DNA of 64,000 nucleotides, taken from the NCBI GenBank assembly GCA_018241225.1, contig JAFEEG010000007.1, forward strand, positions 62,001 to 126,000. Direction: 5' to 3'. Made by a program: the position numbers and the translations under genes. Source of the DNA: Pseudomonadota bacterium (lineage in GTDB: Bacteria > Pseudomonadota > Gammaproteobacteria > Burkholderiales > Burkholderiaceae_C). Positions 26,719 through 33,906 of the stretch are shown here, in pieces (position 1 is the stretch's first letter; each line of letters starts with the position of its first letter). The notes under the pieces were generated by a model that saw only the letters and a list, made by a program, of their open reading frames with translations, did no database searches and was not told the DNA's origin.

Positions 26719-27135
26719 ATGAGTACGACCAACCTGAAAGACGTTCAAGTCGGCGACGCGCTGCCGGCACTCAACCCGCCGCCTGTGGACCGCACCATGC
26801 TTGCCCTGTTTGCCGGCGCATCGGGTGACCACAACCGCATCCACATCGACATCGACTTTGCGCGCATGGCCGGCAGCCCCGACGTGTTCGCGCATGGCAT
26901 GTTGTCCATGGCCTGGCTGGGTCGCCTGCTTACGCAGTGGGTGGACCAGCGGCAGCTGCGCAGCTTCGGCGTGCGTTTTACCGGCATCACCCATCTGGGT
27001 CATGCCATTTCCTGCACCGGCAAGGTGGTGGAGAAATTTTCCGAAGGCGGCGAACAGCTTCTCAAGCTGGAGATCCAGACGGCCAACCAGTGGGGCGACG
27101 TCAAGGTTGTCGGCGACGCCGTCGTGGCGATCTGA
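26719..27135 (+). CDS. MaoC-like (R)-specific enoyl-CoA hydratase catalytic subunit
   Basis: A 138-residue hot-dog domain with the intact hydratase motif AGASGDHNRIHIDIDFARMAG: Asp37 and His42 form the catalytic pair. FAHGMLSMAWLGRLL supplies the substrate pocket. The preceding gene encodes a similar-sized domain without this pair, so the two are expected to form a heteromer equal to one double-hot-dog MaoC hydratase, adding water to a 2-enoyl-CoA. The start ATG at 26719 has GAAGGGAGCAAGG upstream. It stands between the inactive partner and the short-chain dehydrogenase that would oxidise its product. Confidence 0.9.
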   Translation: MSTTNLKDVQVGDALPALNPPPVDRTMLALFAGASGDHNRIHIDIDFARMAGSPDVFAHGMLSMAWLGRLLTQWVDQRQLRSFGVRFTGITHLGHAISCTGKVVEKFSEGGEQLLKLEIQTANQWGDVKVVGDAVVAI

Positions 27136-27175
27136 AGCTGTCCCACATCCCTGAACAAAGAGACAAGGAATCATC

Positions 27176-28003
27176 ATGAGCAAGAAACTCGAAGGCAAGG
27201 TCGCCCTTGTCACCGGCTCGGGCCGCGGCATCGGCCAGGCCATCGCATTCAAGCTGGCGAGCGAAGGCGCGCGCGTGGTCATCAACGACCTGGACAACGA
27301 GCCGGCGCAAGAGACTGTCGAGCAGATCCGCAAGATGGGCGGCGAGGCCGTGGCCTGCTGCGGCAACGTGAGCGCGCCGGACTTTGCCGAGCGCTACGTC
27401 AAGACGGCCGTCGACCATTTCAAGGGCATCGACATCATCGTCAACAACGCCGGCTACACCTGGGACGACGTGATCCAGAAGATGAGCGACGAGCAGTGGT
27501 ACGCCATCATGGACTGTCACATGACCGCGCCCTTTCGCATCCTGCGCGCGGCCTATCCCGTCATCAAGGCGCAGGCGCAGGCCGATGCCGAGGCGGGCCG
27601 CGAGGTGTATCGCAAGGTGGTCAACATCTCGTCGGTATCGGGCATCAACGGCAACGCGGGGCAGATCAACTATTCGGGTGCCAAGGCCGGCGTGACGGGC
27701 ATGACCCGCGCATTGGCCCGCGAGTGGGGCCGCTTCAAGGTCAATGTAAATGCGGTCGCCTTCGGGTTCATCCTCACCCGCATGACGGCGGCCGACGCGC
27801 ACGCCGGTGCCACGGTGAAGATCGACGGGCGTGACATCCGCGTGGGCATCAACCCCGAGGCCGTCAAGACCTTCTCGCAGCGCAATCCGCTGGGCCGCCC
27901 CGGCACCACGGAAGAGGCGGCCGGTGCGGTGTACCTGCTGTGCACGCCCGAATCGAACTACATCACCGGCCAGACCCTCGCGGTGGCCGGCAACGTGAGC
28001 TGA
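27176..28003 (+). CDS. Short-chain dehydrogenase, probable 3-hydroxyacyl-CoA dehydrogenase
   Basis: A 275-residue NAD(P)-dependent SDR. The nucleotide-binding motif is TGSGRGIG (residues 13-20), followed by Asp38/Asp40 at the end of the second strand (VVINDLD), which favours NAD over NADP; VNNAG is at 89-93 and the catalytic Ser153-Tyr166-Lys170 set is complete (ISSVSG, YSGAK). An Ala/Gln-rich insertion (about 130-146, KAQAQADAEAGREVYRK) before the catalytic Ser distinguishes it from FabG and resembles the bifunctional D-3-hydroxyacyl-CoA dehydrogenases. It is next to a MaoC hydratase, so oxidation of the 3-hydroxyacyl-CoA is the inferred role. Confidence 0.9.
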   Translation: MSKKLEGKVALVTGSGRGIGQAIAFKLASEGARVVINDLDNEPAQETVEQIRKMGGEAVACCGNVSAPDFAERYVKTAVDHFKGIDIIVNNAGYTWDDVIQKMSDEQWYAIMDCHMTAPFRILRAAYPVIKAQAQADAEAGREVYRKVVNISSVSGINGNAGQINYSGAKAGVTGMTRALAREWGRFKVNVNAVAFGFILTRMTAADAHAGATVKIDGRDIRVGINPEAVKTFSQRNPLGRPGTTEEAAGAVYLLCTPESNYITGQTLAVAGNVS

Positions 28004-28007
28004 TGCG

Positions 28008-29165
28008 ATGAGCGTGCTGCGCGGGATCCGCGTGCTGGAGTTCGAGGCCATCGGCCCCGCGCCTTTTGGCACCATGCTGCTGGCCGACATGGGCGCCGAC
28101 GTGCTGCGGGTGAACCGTGCGCTGGAGGCCGACGACCTGGGATTCAAGAGCCAGGGCCCCAAGGTCGATGTGGTCGGGCGTGGACGCCGCTCCGTCACGC
28201 TGGACCTGAAGAGCCCCGAGGGCATAGAAGCGGCACTCGCCCTCGTCGAGCGGGCCGACGTGCTCGTCGAGGGCCTGCGCCCCGGCGTGATGGAAAAACT
28301 GGGCCTGGGCCCCGAGACCGCGCTTGCACGCAACCCGAAGCTGGTCTATGCCCGCATGACGGGCTGGGGCCAGGACGGGCCGTTGGCGCAGCGCGCGGGG
28401 CACGACCTGAACTACGTCGCGCTCTCGGGCATGCTCTCGGCCATTGGCCCCGCGGGCGGAAAGCCGGTGGTGCCGCTGAACCTGGTGGGCGACTACGGGG
28501 GCGGCGGCATGCTGCTGGCGGTGGGCGTGCTGGCCGCCTTGCTCAACGTGCAGCGCGGCGGCGCCGGCCAGGTGGTGGATGCCGCCATGGTCGAGGGCGC
28601 GGCGCAACTGGGTGCGGTGTTCTGGGGCCTGCTGTCGATGAACATGTGGCGCGAAGGGCGCGGCAGCAACATCATCGACGGCGGCGCGCCCTGGTACAAC
28701 ACCTATGAGACCCGCGATGGCCAGTACATGGCGGTGGGCTCGGTGGAGTCGCGCTTCTATGCGCAGCTGCTGAACAAGCTGGGCCTGGCCGGTGCGGACC
28801 TGCCCAGGCAGCACGACCGCAAGGGTTGGCCGGTGTTGCGCGAAGCCTTCACGAAGGCCTTTGCCACCCGCACCCGCGACGAGTGGACGGCCGTGTTCGA
28901 AGGCAGCGACGCCTGCGTTGCACCGGTGCTCACCCTGGCCGAGGCACCGGCCCATGGGCACAACCGGGCGCGCGGCAGCTTTGTCGAAGTGGACGGCGTG
29001 GTGCAACCTGCGCCGGCCCCGCGGTTCTCGGGCACACCCTCGGCAATCCCGCAACGTGCGCCCGAACGCGGTGAGCACGGCTTGCAGGCGCTGCGCGACT
29101 GGGGCTTCGATGCCCAGACGATTGAGTTGCTGCGGCAGCAGGGGTTGGGCTACGCGCGGGCCTGA
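28008..29165 (+). CDS. Alpha-methylacyl-CoA racemase (family III CoA-transferase fold)
   Basis: A 385-residue member of the CaiB/Amacr family. The residues used by alpha-methylacyl-CoA racemases are present at a constant offset of six from the mycobacterial enzyme: His132 in RAGHDLNY, Asp162 in LVGDYGGGG and Glu247 in VGSVESRFY. The start reads LRGIRVLEFEAIGPAPFG, with the family phrase MGADVLRV. The reaction would be interconversion of (2R)- and (2S)-2-methylacyl-CoA, required before stereospecific dehydrogenation of methyl-branched chains. It begins only four bases after the SDR stop, so it is in the same operon and points to a branched substrate. Confidence 0.92.
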   Translation: MSVLRGIRVLEFEAIGPAPFGTMLLADMGADVLRVNRALEADDLGFKSQGPKVDVVGRGRRSVTLDLKSPEGIEAALALVERADVLVEGLRPGVMEKLGLGPETALARNPKLVYARMTGWGQDGPLAQRAGHDLNYVALSGMLSAIGPAGGKPVVPLNLVGDYGGGGMLLAVGVLAALLNVQRGGAGQVVDAAMVEGAAQLGAVFWGLLSMNMWREGRGSNIIDGGAPWYNTYETRDGQYMAVGSVESRFYAQLLNKLGLAGADLPRQHDRKGWPVLREAFTKAFATRTRDEWTAVFEGSDACVAPVLTLAEAPAHGHNRARGSFVEVDGVVQPAPAPRFSGTPSAIPQRAPERGEHGLQALRDWGFDAQTIELLRQQGLGYARA

Positions 29166-29256
29166 GGCCTGTCGCACTCGATCAATCTATCCAGCGCGAC
29201 CCACCTGCTGCGCACGACCCACCCCGAATTCACCAGACACCACAGCCACGACCGCC

Positions 29257-30246
29257 ATGAAAACACGCATCACTGATCTCCTGTGCATCCGCTATCCGAT
29301 CATCATGGGCGGCATGCAATGGGTGGGACGCGCCGAGTTGGCCGCAGGGGCGTCCAACGCAGGCGCCCTGGGCATGGTCACGGCGCGCACGCAGCCCACG
29401 CCCGAGGCGCTTCGGACCGAGATCGCGCGCACCCGTTCGCTGACCGACCAGCCCTTCGGCGTGAACCTCACGCTGTCGATGATGAGCGCCGAGGTGTCGT
29501 ACGACGGCTGGGTCGACGCCATCATCGACAGCGGCATCGCCGTGGTCGAGACCGCGGGCAACAACCCCAGGCCCGTCATCGAGCGGCTGAAGGCGCAGGG
29601 CATCAAGGTCATCCACAAGTGCACTTCGGTGCGCCATGCATTGGCGGCGCAGCGGCTGGGCGTGGACATCGTTTCCATCGACAGCTTCGAGGCGGCAGGC
29701 CATTTCGGCGAGGACGACGTGCCTGGCATGGTGATGATCCCCGCCGTGACTGCAGCGCTGGACATTCCCGTGGTGGCCTCCGGCGGCATTGCGGATGGCC
29801 GGGCCATGGCAGCCGCGCTGGTGCTGGGCGCCGACGGAGTGAACCTTGGCACGCGCTTCATGCTCACCCGCGAATCGCCCATCCACCTGGACATCAAGCA
29901 GGCGCTGCTGGATGCCAGCACGCTCGACACACGGCTGATCAAGCGTACGCTGCGCCGCACCTCTCGCGTCTTTCGCAACGCGGTGTCGGAGGAGGTGGTG
30001 AGCCTGGAGCGCCGGCCCCAGGGCGCGAGCTATGAAGAACTCGAAGACCTGCTCTCTGGCAACCGGGGGCTGGCAGCGCTGCAGTCCGGCAAGGTTCACG
30101 AAGGGCTGGTGTGTGCCAGCCAGGTCATCGGCTTGATCGACGACATTCCCTCGTGCGCCGAGCTGGTCGAACGGCTGGTCACCCAGTGCCGCGAACGGCT
30201 CGACGCGACGAGGGCCTTCATGCGCACCTTCCCCGCCACAATATGA
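29257..30246 (+). CDS. Nitronate monooxygenase-like flavoprotein (2-nitropropane dioxygenase family)
   Basis: A 329-residue TIM-barrel FMN protein: N-terminal RYPIIMGGMQWVGRAELAAG, NPRPVIERLKAQGIKVIHKC, DSFEAAGHFGEDDV and the phosphate-binding PVVASGGIADGRAMAAAL. The His in AAGHFGE corresponds to the conserved active-site His of class I enzymes. Members oxidise propionate 3-nitronate or act as enoyl reductase-like flavoproteins; in acyl-CoA clusters the true substrate is usually unknown. It starts 91 bases after the racemase gene and is followed 10 bases later by a Bug receptor gene. Confidence 0.87.
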   Translation: MKTRITDLLCIRYPIIMGGMQWVGRAELAAGASNAGALGMVTARTQPTPEALRTEIARTRSLTDQPFGVNLTLSMMSAEVSYDGWVDAIIDSGIAVVETAGNNPRPVIERLKAQGIKVIHKCTSVRHALAAQRLGVDIVSIDSFEAAGHFGEDDVPGMVMIPAVTAALDIPVVASGGIADGRAMAAALVLGADGVNLGTRFMLTRESPIHLDIKQALLDASTLDTRLIKRTLRRTSRVFRNAVSEEVVSLERRPQGASYEELEDLLSGNRGLAALQSGKVHEGLVCASQVIGLIDDIPSCAELVERLVTQCRERLDATRAFMRTFPATI

Positions 30247-30256
30247 CGAGGCTCAC

Positions 30257-31237
30257 ATGAACCACCCCATCCAACGCAGGCACCTGGTTGCTGCCATGGC
30301 ACTGGGTGCCTTGCCCGTCACCCGTGCCCTGGCCCAGGCCGACTGGCCCGCGCGTCCCGTGCGGCTGGTGGTGCCTGGCCCGCCGGGCGGTGGTACCGAT
30401 GTCATGGGGCGTCTGCTGGCGGACCAGCTCGGCGCCGCGTTCAAGCAGCCCTTCATCGTGGACAACAAGCCGGGCGCCAACGGCCTGCTGGCCAGCGACC
30501 TTGTCGCGCATGCGCCGGCCGATGGCTATGTTCTGCTGTTCTCGTACACCGCCGCCATGGTGATCAACCCGGGCCTGTTCACGCGTTCGCCCGACCCGGT
30601 GCGCAGCTTCGAGCCGGTGGCGCAGATCGGCTCCATGGGCAATGTGCTGCTCGTTACGCCGGACCTGCCTGTGAACAACCTCGCGCAGCTCATCGCCTAC
30701 GCCAAGCGCCAGGGTACGCCCATGAGCTACGGAAGCTGGGGCGTGGGTTCGGGCGCGCAACTGACCATGGAAAGCTTCCTGCGCCGCGCGCAGATCAGCA
30801 TGAACCATGTGCCCTACAAAGGCGTCGCCAACCTGCTGACGGACATGCTGGGTGGGGTCATCCAGGTCGGCTGGGGCGATGTGAGCTCCACCGTCGGCCA
30901 CGTGAAGTCCGGCAAGCTCAAGGCGCTGGCCGTCAGCGGAACGCAGCGCGTGCCGCAGTTTCCCGACGTGGCCACCATGGGCGAGCAGGGCTTTGCCTTC
31001 GACACCACGAGCTGGTATGGCTTGTTTGCTCCGGCGAAGACGCCCGCTGCGATCGTCTCGCGCCTGAACGCAGAGATTGCACGCGTGGTGTCGGGCAAGG
31101 ACTTCCGCGAGCGCCTGTACGCGCTGAACCAGCCAAGCTCGCCCACGCCCGACCCCGCGGCGTTTCGCCAGCGCGTGGTCGACGACCAGAAGACATGGCT
31201 GGGCATCATGCAAGACCTTGGCATCAAGCCGGAGTGA
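30257..31237 (+). CDS. Bug-family periplasmic solute receptor (tripartite tricarboxylate transport type)
   Basis: A 326-residue secreted binding protein with an N-terminal signal (RRHLVAAMALGALPVTRALA) and the Bug signatures WPARPVRLVVPGPPGGGTD, VDNKPGANGLLASDLV and VPYKGVANLLTDMLGG. Bug receptors bind small carboxylates; only a few have known ligands, and most lack linked TctAB membrane partners, as here. It is immediately upstream (14 bases) of an acyl-CoA ligase gene, so uptake of the acid that the ligase activates is the natural guess. Confidence 0.92.
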   Translation: MNHPIQRRHLVAAMALGALPVTRALAQADWPARPVRLVVPGPPGGGTDVMGRLLADQLGAAFKQPFIVDNKPGANGLLASDLVAHAPADGYVLLFSYTAAMVINPGLFTRSPDPVRSFEPVAQIGSMGNVLLVTPDLPVNNLAQLIAYAKRQGTPMSYGSWGVGSGAQLTMESFLRRAQISMNHVPYKGVANLLTDMLGGVIQVGWGDVSSTVGHVKSGKLKALAVSGTQRVPQFPDVATMGEQGFAFDTTSWYGLFAPAKTPAAIVSRLNAEIARVVSGKDFRERLYALNQPSSPTPDPAAFRQRVVDDQKTWLGIMQDLGIKPE

Positions 31238-31251
31238 AGGAAGACAAAGCC

Positions 31252-32826
31252 ATGAGCGTGCAGATGCCCGGCAGCCTGAACGACGGCGCCACTGTCGCAG
31301 ACCTCTACCGCGGCGCGTTCCGGGCCTTCGGCGAGCGCGAAGCGCTGGTGGGCGGCGGCGTGCGGCTGAGCTACGCGCAGCTGGCCGCGCAATGCCACCG
31401 CATGGTCCGCTGCTTCCAGAATGCGGGCCTGAAGCCGCAGGACAGACTGGTGGTGCTCAGCGGCAACCGCCCGGCCTGCGTGGCAGTGCAGGTGGCCGCG
31501 GCCCTGATGGGGCTGAGCTACACGCCGCTTCATCCGATGGGTTCGCAGCAGGACCATGCCTTCGTGCTGCGCGACCTGGGCGCCAGGGCACTGGTGGTGG
31601 ACGAGCTGCAACATGCCGAGCGCGGACTTGCATTGGCGGGCGAAGGCACCGGCGCGCAAGTCTTCACCATGGGGCCGGCGGACTTCGGCACCGACCTCAT
31701 GGCTGCGTCGGCAGCCTGCGACGACAGCGAGACGCCGCTGCGTTCGTCCTTGCAGGACGTGGTGCGCATCGTCTACAGCGGTGGCACCACGGGCCAGCCC
31801 AAGGGCATCGTGCACCAGCACCGCACCACCGTCACCACCGCCATGCAGCAGCTGGCCACCTGGGAGTGGCCCGAGCGCGTGCGCTACCTGGCCACCACGC
31901 CCATCTCGCATGCGGCGGGGGCGCTGATCATCACCACCTTCCTGCAGGGCGGCACGGTCTTCCTGCTGGACAAGTACACGCCGCAGGCCTGCCTGGCGCT
32001 GATCGAGCAGGAGAAGATCAACACCACCTTCATGGTGCCCACGCAGATCTACGGCCTGCTCGATTCGCCGGAGCTGGCGCACCATGACACGGCCAGCCTG
32101 ACGCTGGTGCTCTACGGTGCCGCGCCCATGGCGCCGGCGCGGCTGCGCCAGGCGCTGCAGACCTTCGGGCCGATCTTTGCGCAGGTGTATGCCCAGTCCG
32201 AGGCGCCCATGACCGTGTGCTACCTGCGCCGGGACGAACACGACCTGGCGCGTCCCCATCTTCTGGCCAGTTGCGGTCGCGCCGTGGCCGGCAACGTGGT
32301 GAAGCTGCTGGATGCGGACCTGAACGAAGTGCCTGTCGGCGAAGTGGGCGAGCTGTGCCTGCGCGGCACGCTGCCCATGGCCGGCTACCTGAACCGCCCC
32401 GAGGAAACCGAAAAGACCTTTGCCGGCGGTTGGCTGCACACCGGCGACATGGGCCGCATGGACGCGCAGGGTTTCGTGTACCTGGTCGACCGCACCAAGG
32501 ACATGATCATCTCGGGCGGCTTCAACGTGTACTCCACCGAAGTGGAAGCCTGCCTGGCGCTGCATCCCGCGGTGGCGCAGGCCGCAGTCATCGGCGTGCC
32601 ACACGAGAAGTGGGGAGAGGCGGTGTTGGGGGTGGTGATCCTGCATGTCGGCCACAGCGTGCAGGCCGAGGCCCTGATGGCCTTCGTGGCGCAGCACAAG
32701 GGCGTGGTCATTGCGCCAAAGTTCATCGAGTTCGTGAGCGAGCTTCCGATGACGCCGCTGGGCAAGGTCGACAAGAAGCACTTGCGCAGCCGCTACTGGC
32801 AAGGGCAGGAGCGGCAGATCGGCTGA
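31252..32826 (+). CDS. AMP-forming acyl-CoA ligase
   Basis: A 524-residue adenylate-forming enzyme. The P-loop-like motif is VYSGGTTGQPKGIVHQH near residue 185, followed by LYGAAPMAP, the TGDMGRMDAQGFVYLVDRTKD hinge region and the C-terminal catalytic Lys in TPLGKVDKKHLR. It activates a carboxylic acid to its CoA thioester using ATP. Exact substrate is unknown; medium-length branched or aromatic acids are typical for this subgroup. It closes the plus-strand block, is coupled to a Bug receptor gene and is followed by a good intrinsic terminator. Confidence 0.91.
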   Translation: MSVQMPGSLNDGATVADLYRGAFRAFGEREALVGGGVRLSYAQLAAQCHRMVRCFQNAGLKPQDRLVVLSGNRPACVAVQVAAALMGLSYTPLHPMGSQQDHAFVLRDLGARALVVDELQHAERGLALAGEGTGAQVFTMGPADFGTDLMAASAACDDSETPLRSSLQDVVRIVYSGGTTGQPKGIVHQHRTTVTTAMQQLATWEWPERVRYLATTPISHAAGALIITTFLQGGTVFLLDKYTPQACLALIEQEKINTTFMVPTQIYGLLDSPELAHHDTASLTLVLYGAAPMAPARLRQALQTFGPIFAQVYAQSEAPMTVCYLRRDEHDLARPHLLASCGRAVAGNVVKLLDADLNEVPVGEVGELCLRGTLPMAGYLNRPEETEKTFAGGWLHTGDMGRMDAQGFVYLVDRTKDMIISGGFNVYSTEVEACLALHPAVAQAAVIGVPHEKWGEAVLGVVILHVGHSVQAEALMAFVAQHKGVVIAPKFIEFVSELPMTPLGKVDKKHLRSRYWQGQERQIG

Positions 32827-32843
32827 TCGGCTTTCTTGTTGTG

Positions 32844-32877
32844 CGCCCTGGGCAGTGAATACCGCCCAGGGCGTTTT
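32844..32877 (+). terminator. Intrinsic terminator of the catabolic block
   Basis: Ten-base perfect arms CGCCCTGGGC (32844-32853) and GCCCAGGGCG (32864-32873), a ten-base loop and TTTT directly after. It lies 18 bases beyond the ligase stop and just before the stop of the convergent Bug gene. Confidence 0.85.
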
Positions 32878-32886
32878 CCTTCCAGC

Positions 32887-33861
32887 TTATTCCGCAGTCA
32901 CGCCCGCCGTCTTGATCAGGCGCTGGATCACCGGCAGCGTGGCGTCGTAGTCACGGCGGAATTCCTCGGCGCTGGTGCCCATGGCCGTGAGCCCGTAGAA
33001 CTGGAAGCGTGCCTTGACCTGCGGGGCCTGCGTGGCGGCGCGCACTTCCTTTTCGATGCGCTCCAGGATCGGCGCGGGCGTGTGGGCCGGTGCCATCATC
33101 ACGATCCAGCCCGTGGGCTTGAACTCGGGGCCGGTCAGCCCCGCTTCGGCCATGGTCGGCACGTCGGGCAGCTCCTTCATGCGTGCATCGCCGGCCACGG
33201 CCAGCGCGCGCAGCCGCCCATCGGCCAGGTAGGGGCTGAGCGTGCCCACCGAGCCGATGCCCCACGGAACCTGTCCGCCGATGAGGTCCTGGATCATGGG
33301 CGCCTCGCCCTTGTAGGCCACGTGCGTCATGTCCAGGTTGCGCGAGTTGCTCAGGTAGGCCGAGATCAGATGCCCGGTGGTTCCGACGCCAAAGGAGCCA
33401 TAGCTCACCTTGCCCTTGTTCTGCTGCGACCAGGCCAGGAACTCCTTCATGTTGCGCGCCGGCACGTCCTTGTTCACGGCCATCACCATGCTGGCCGAGG
33501 CGATCTGCGAGACAAAGGCCAGGTCGCGCTTCACGTCATAGGCCATCTTCGTGTACATGAACTGCGCGTTCATGATGGAAGCGGACAGTGTCAGCAGGAT
33601 CGTGTAGCCGTCGGGCTGGGCCCGCGCCACCGTCGAGGTGCCCAGCATGCTGGAGGCGCCCGGCTTGTTGTCGATGACCACCGGCTGCCCCAGCTTCTTG
33701 CTCATCTCGTCGGCGAGGGAGCGGCCAACCGCGTCGGTGGCACCGCCCGCAGGCGCGGCCACGACCATGGTGATGGGCCGGCTCGGAAAGGCGGCTTGCG
33801 CCTGGCATGCGGCGGCGCAGGCCAGCGGGGTGAGGGCGATCAGGGTGCGGATGTGTTTCAT
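32887..33861 (-). CDS. Bug-family periplasmic solute receptor
   Basis: A 324-residue secreted receptor: signal MKHIRTLIALTPLACAAACQAQA, then FPSRPITMVVAAPAGGATD, IDNKPGASSMLGTSTVA and HVAYKGEAPMIQDLIGG, the standard Bug pattern. It begins 45 bases downstream of a feruloyl-CoA-synthase-like gene on the same strand, which suggests that its ligand is a hydroxycinnamate-type or other aromatic acid; the ligand itself cannot be read from sequence. No TctA/TctB membrane genes are nearby. It converges on the acyl-CoA ligase gene across the terminator. Confidence 0.92.
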   Translation of the reverse strand: MKHIRTLIALTPLACAAACQAQAAFPSRPITMVVAAPAGGATDAVGRSLADEMSKKLGQPVVIDNKPGASSMLGTSTVARAQPDGYTILLTLSASIMNAQFMYTKMAYDVKRDLAFVSQIASASMVMAVNKDVPARNMKEFLAWSQQNKGKVSYGSFGVGTTGHLISAYLSNSRNLDMTHVAYKGEAPMIQDLIGGQVPWGIGSVGTLSPYLADGRLRALAVAGDARMKELPDVPTMAEAGLTGPEFKPTGWIVMMAPAHTPAPILERIEKEVRAATQAPQVKARFQFYGLTAMGTSAEEFRRDYDATLPVIQRLIKTAGVTAE

Positions 33862-33906
33862 GGTGATCGAGGAATTGAAGATCGAGAACGAATTGGCGGC
33901 CCGTGG

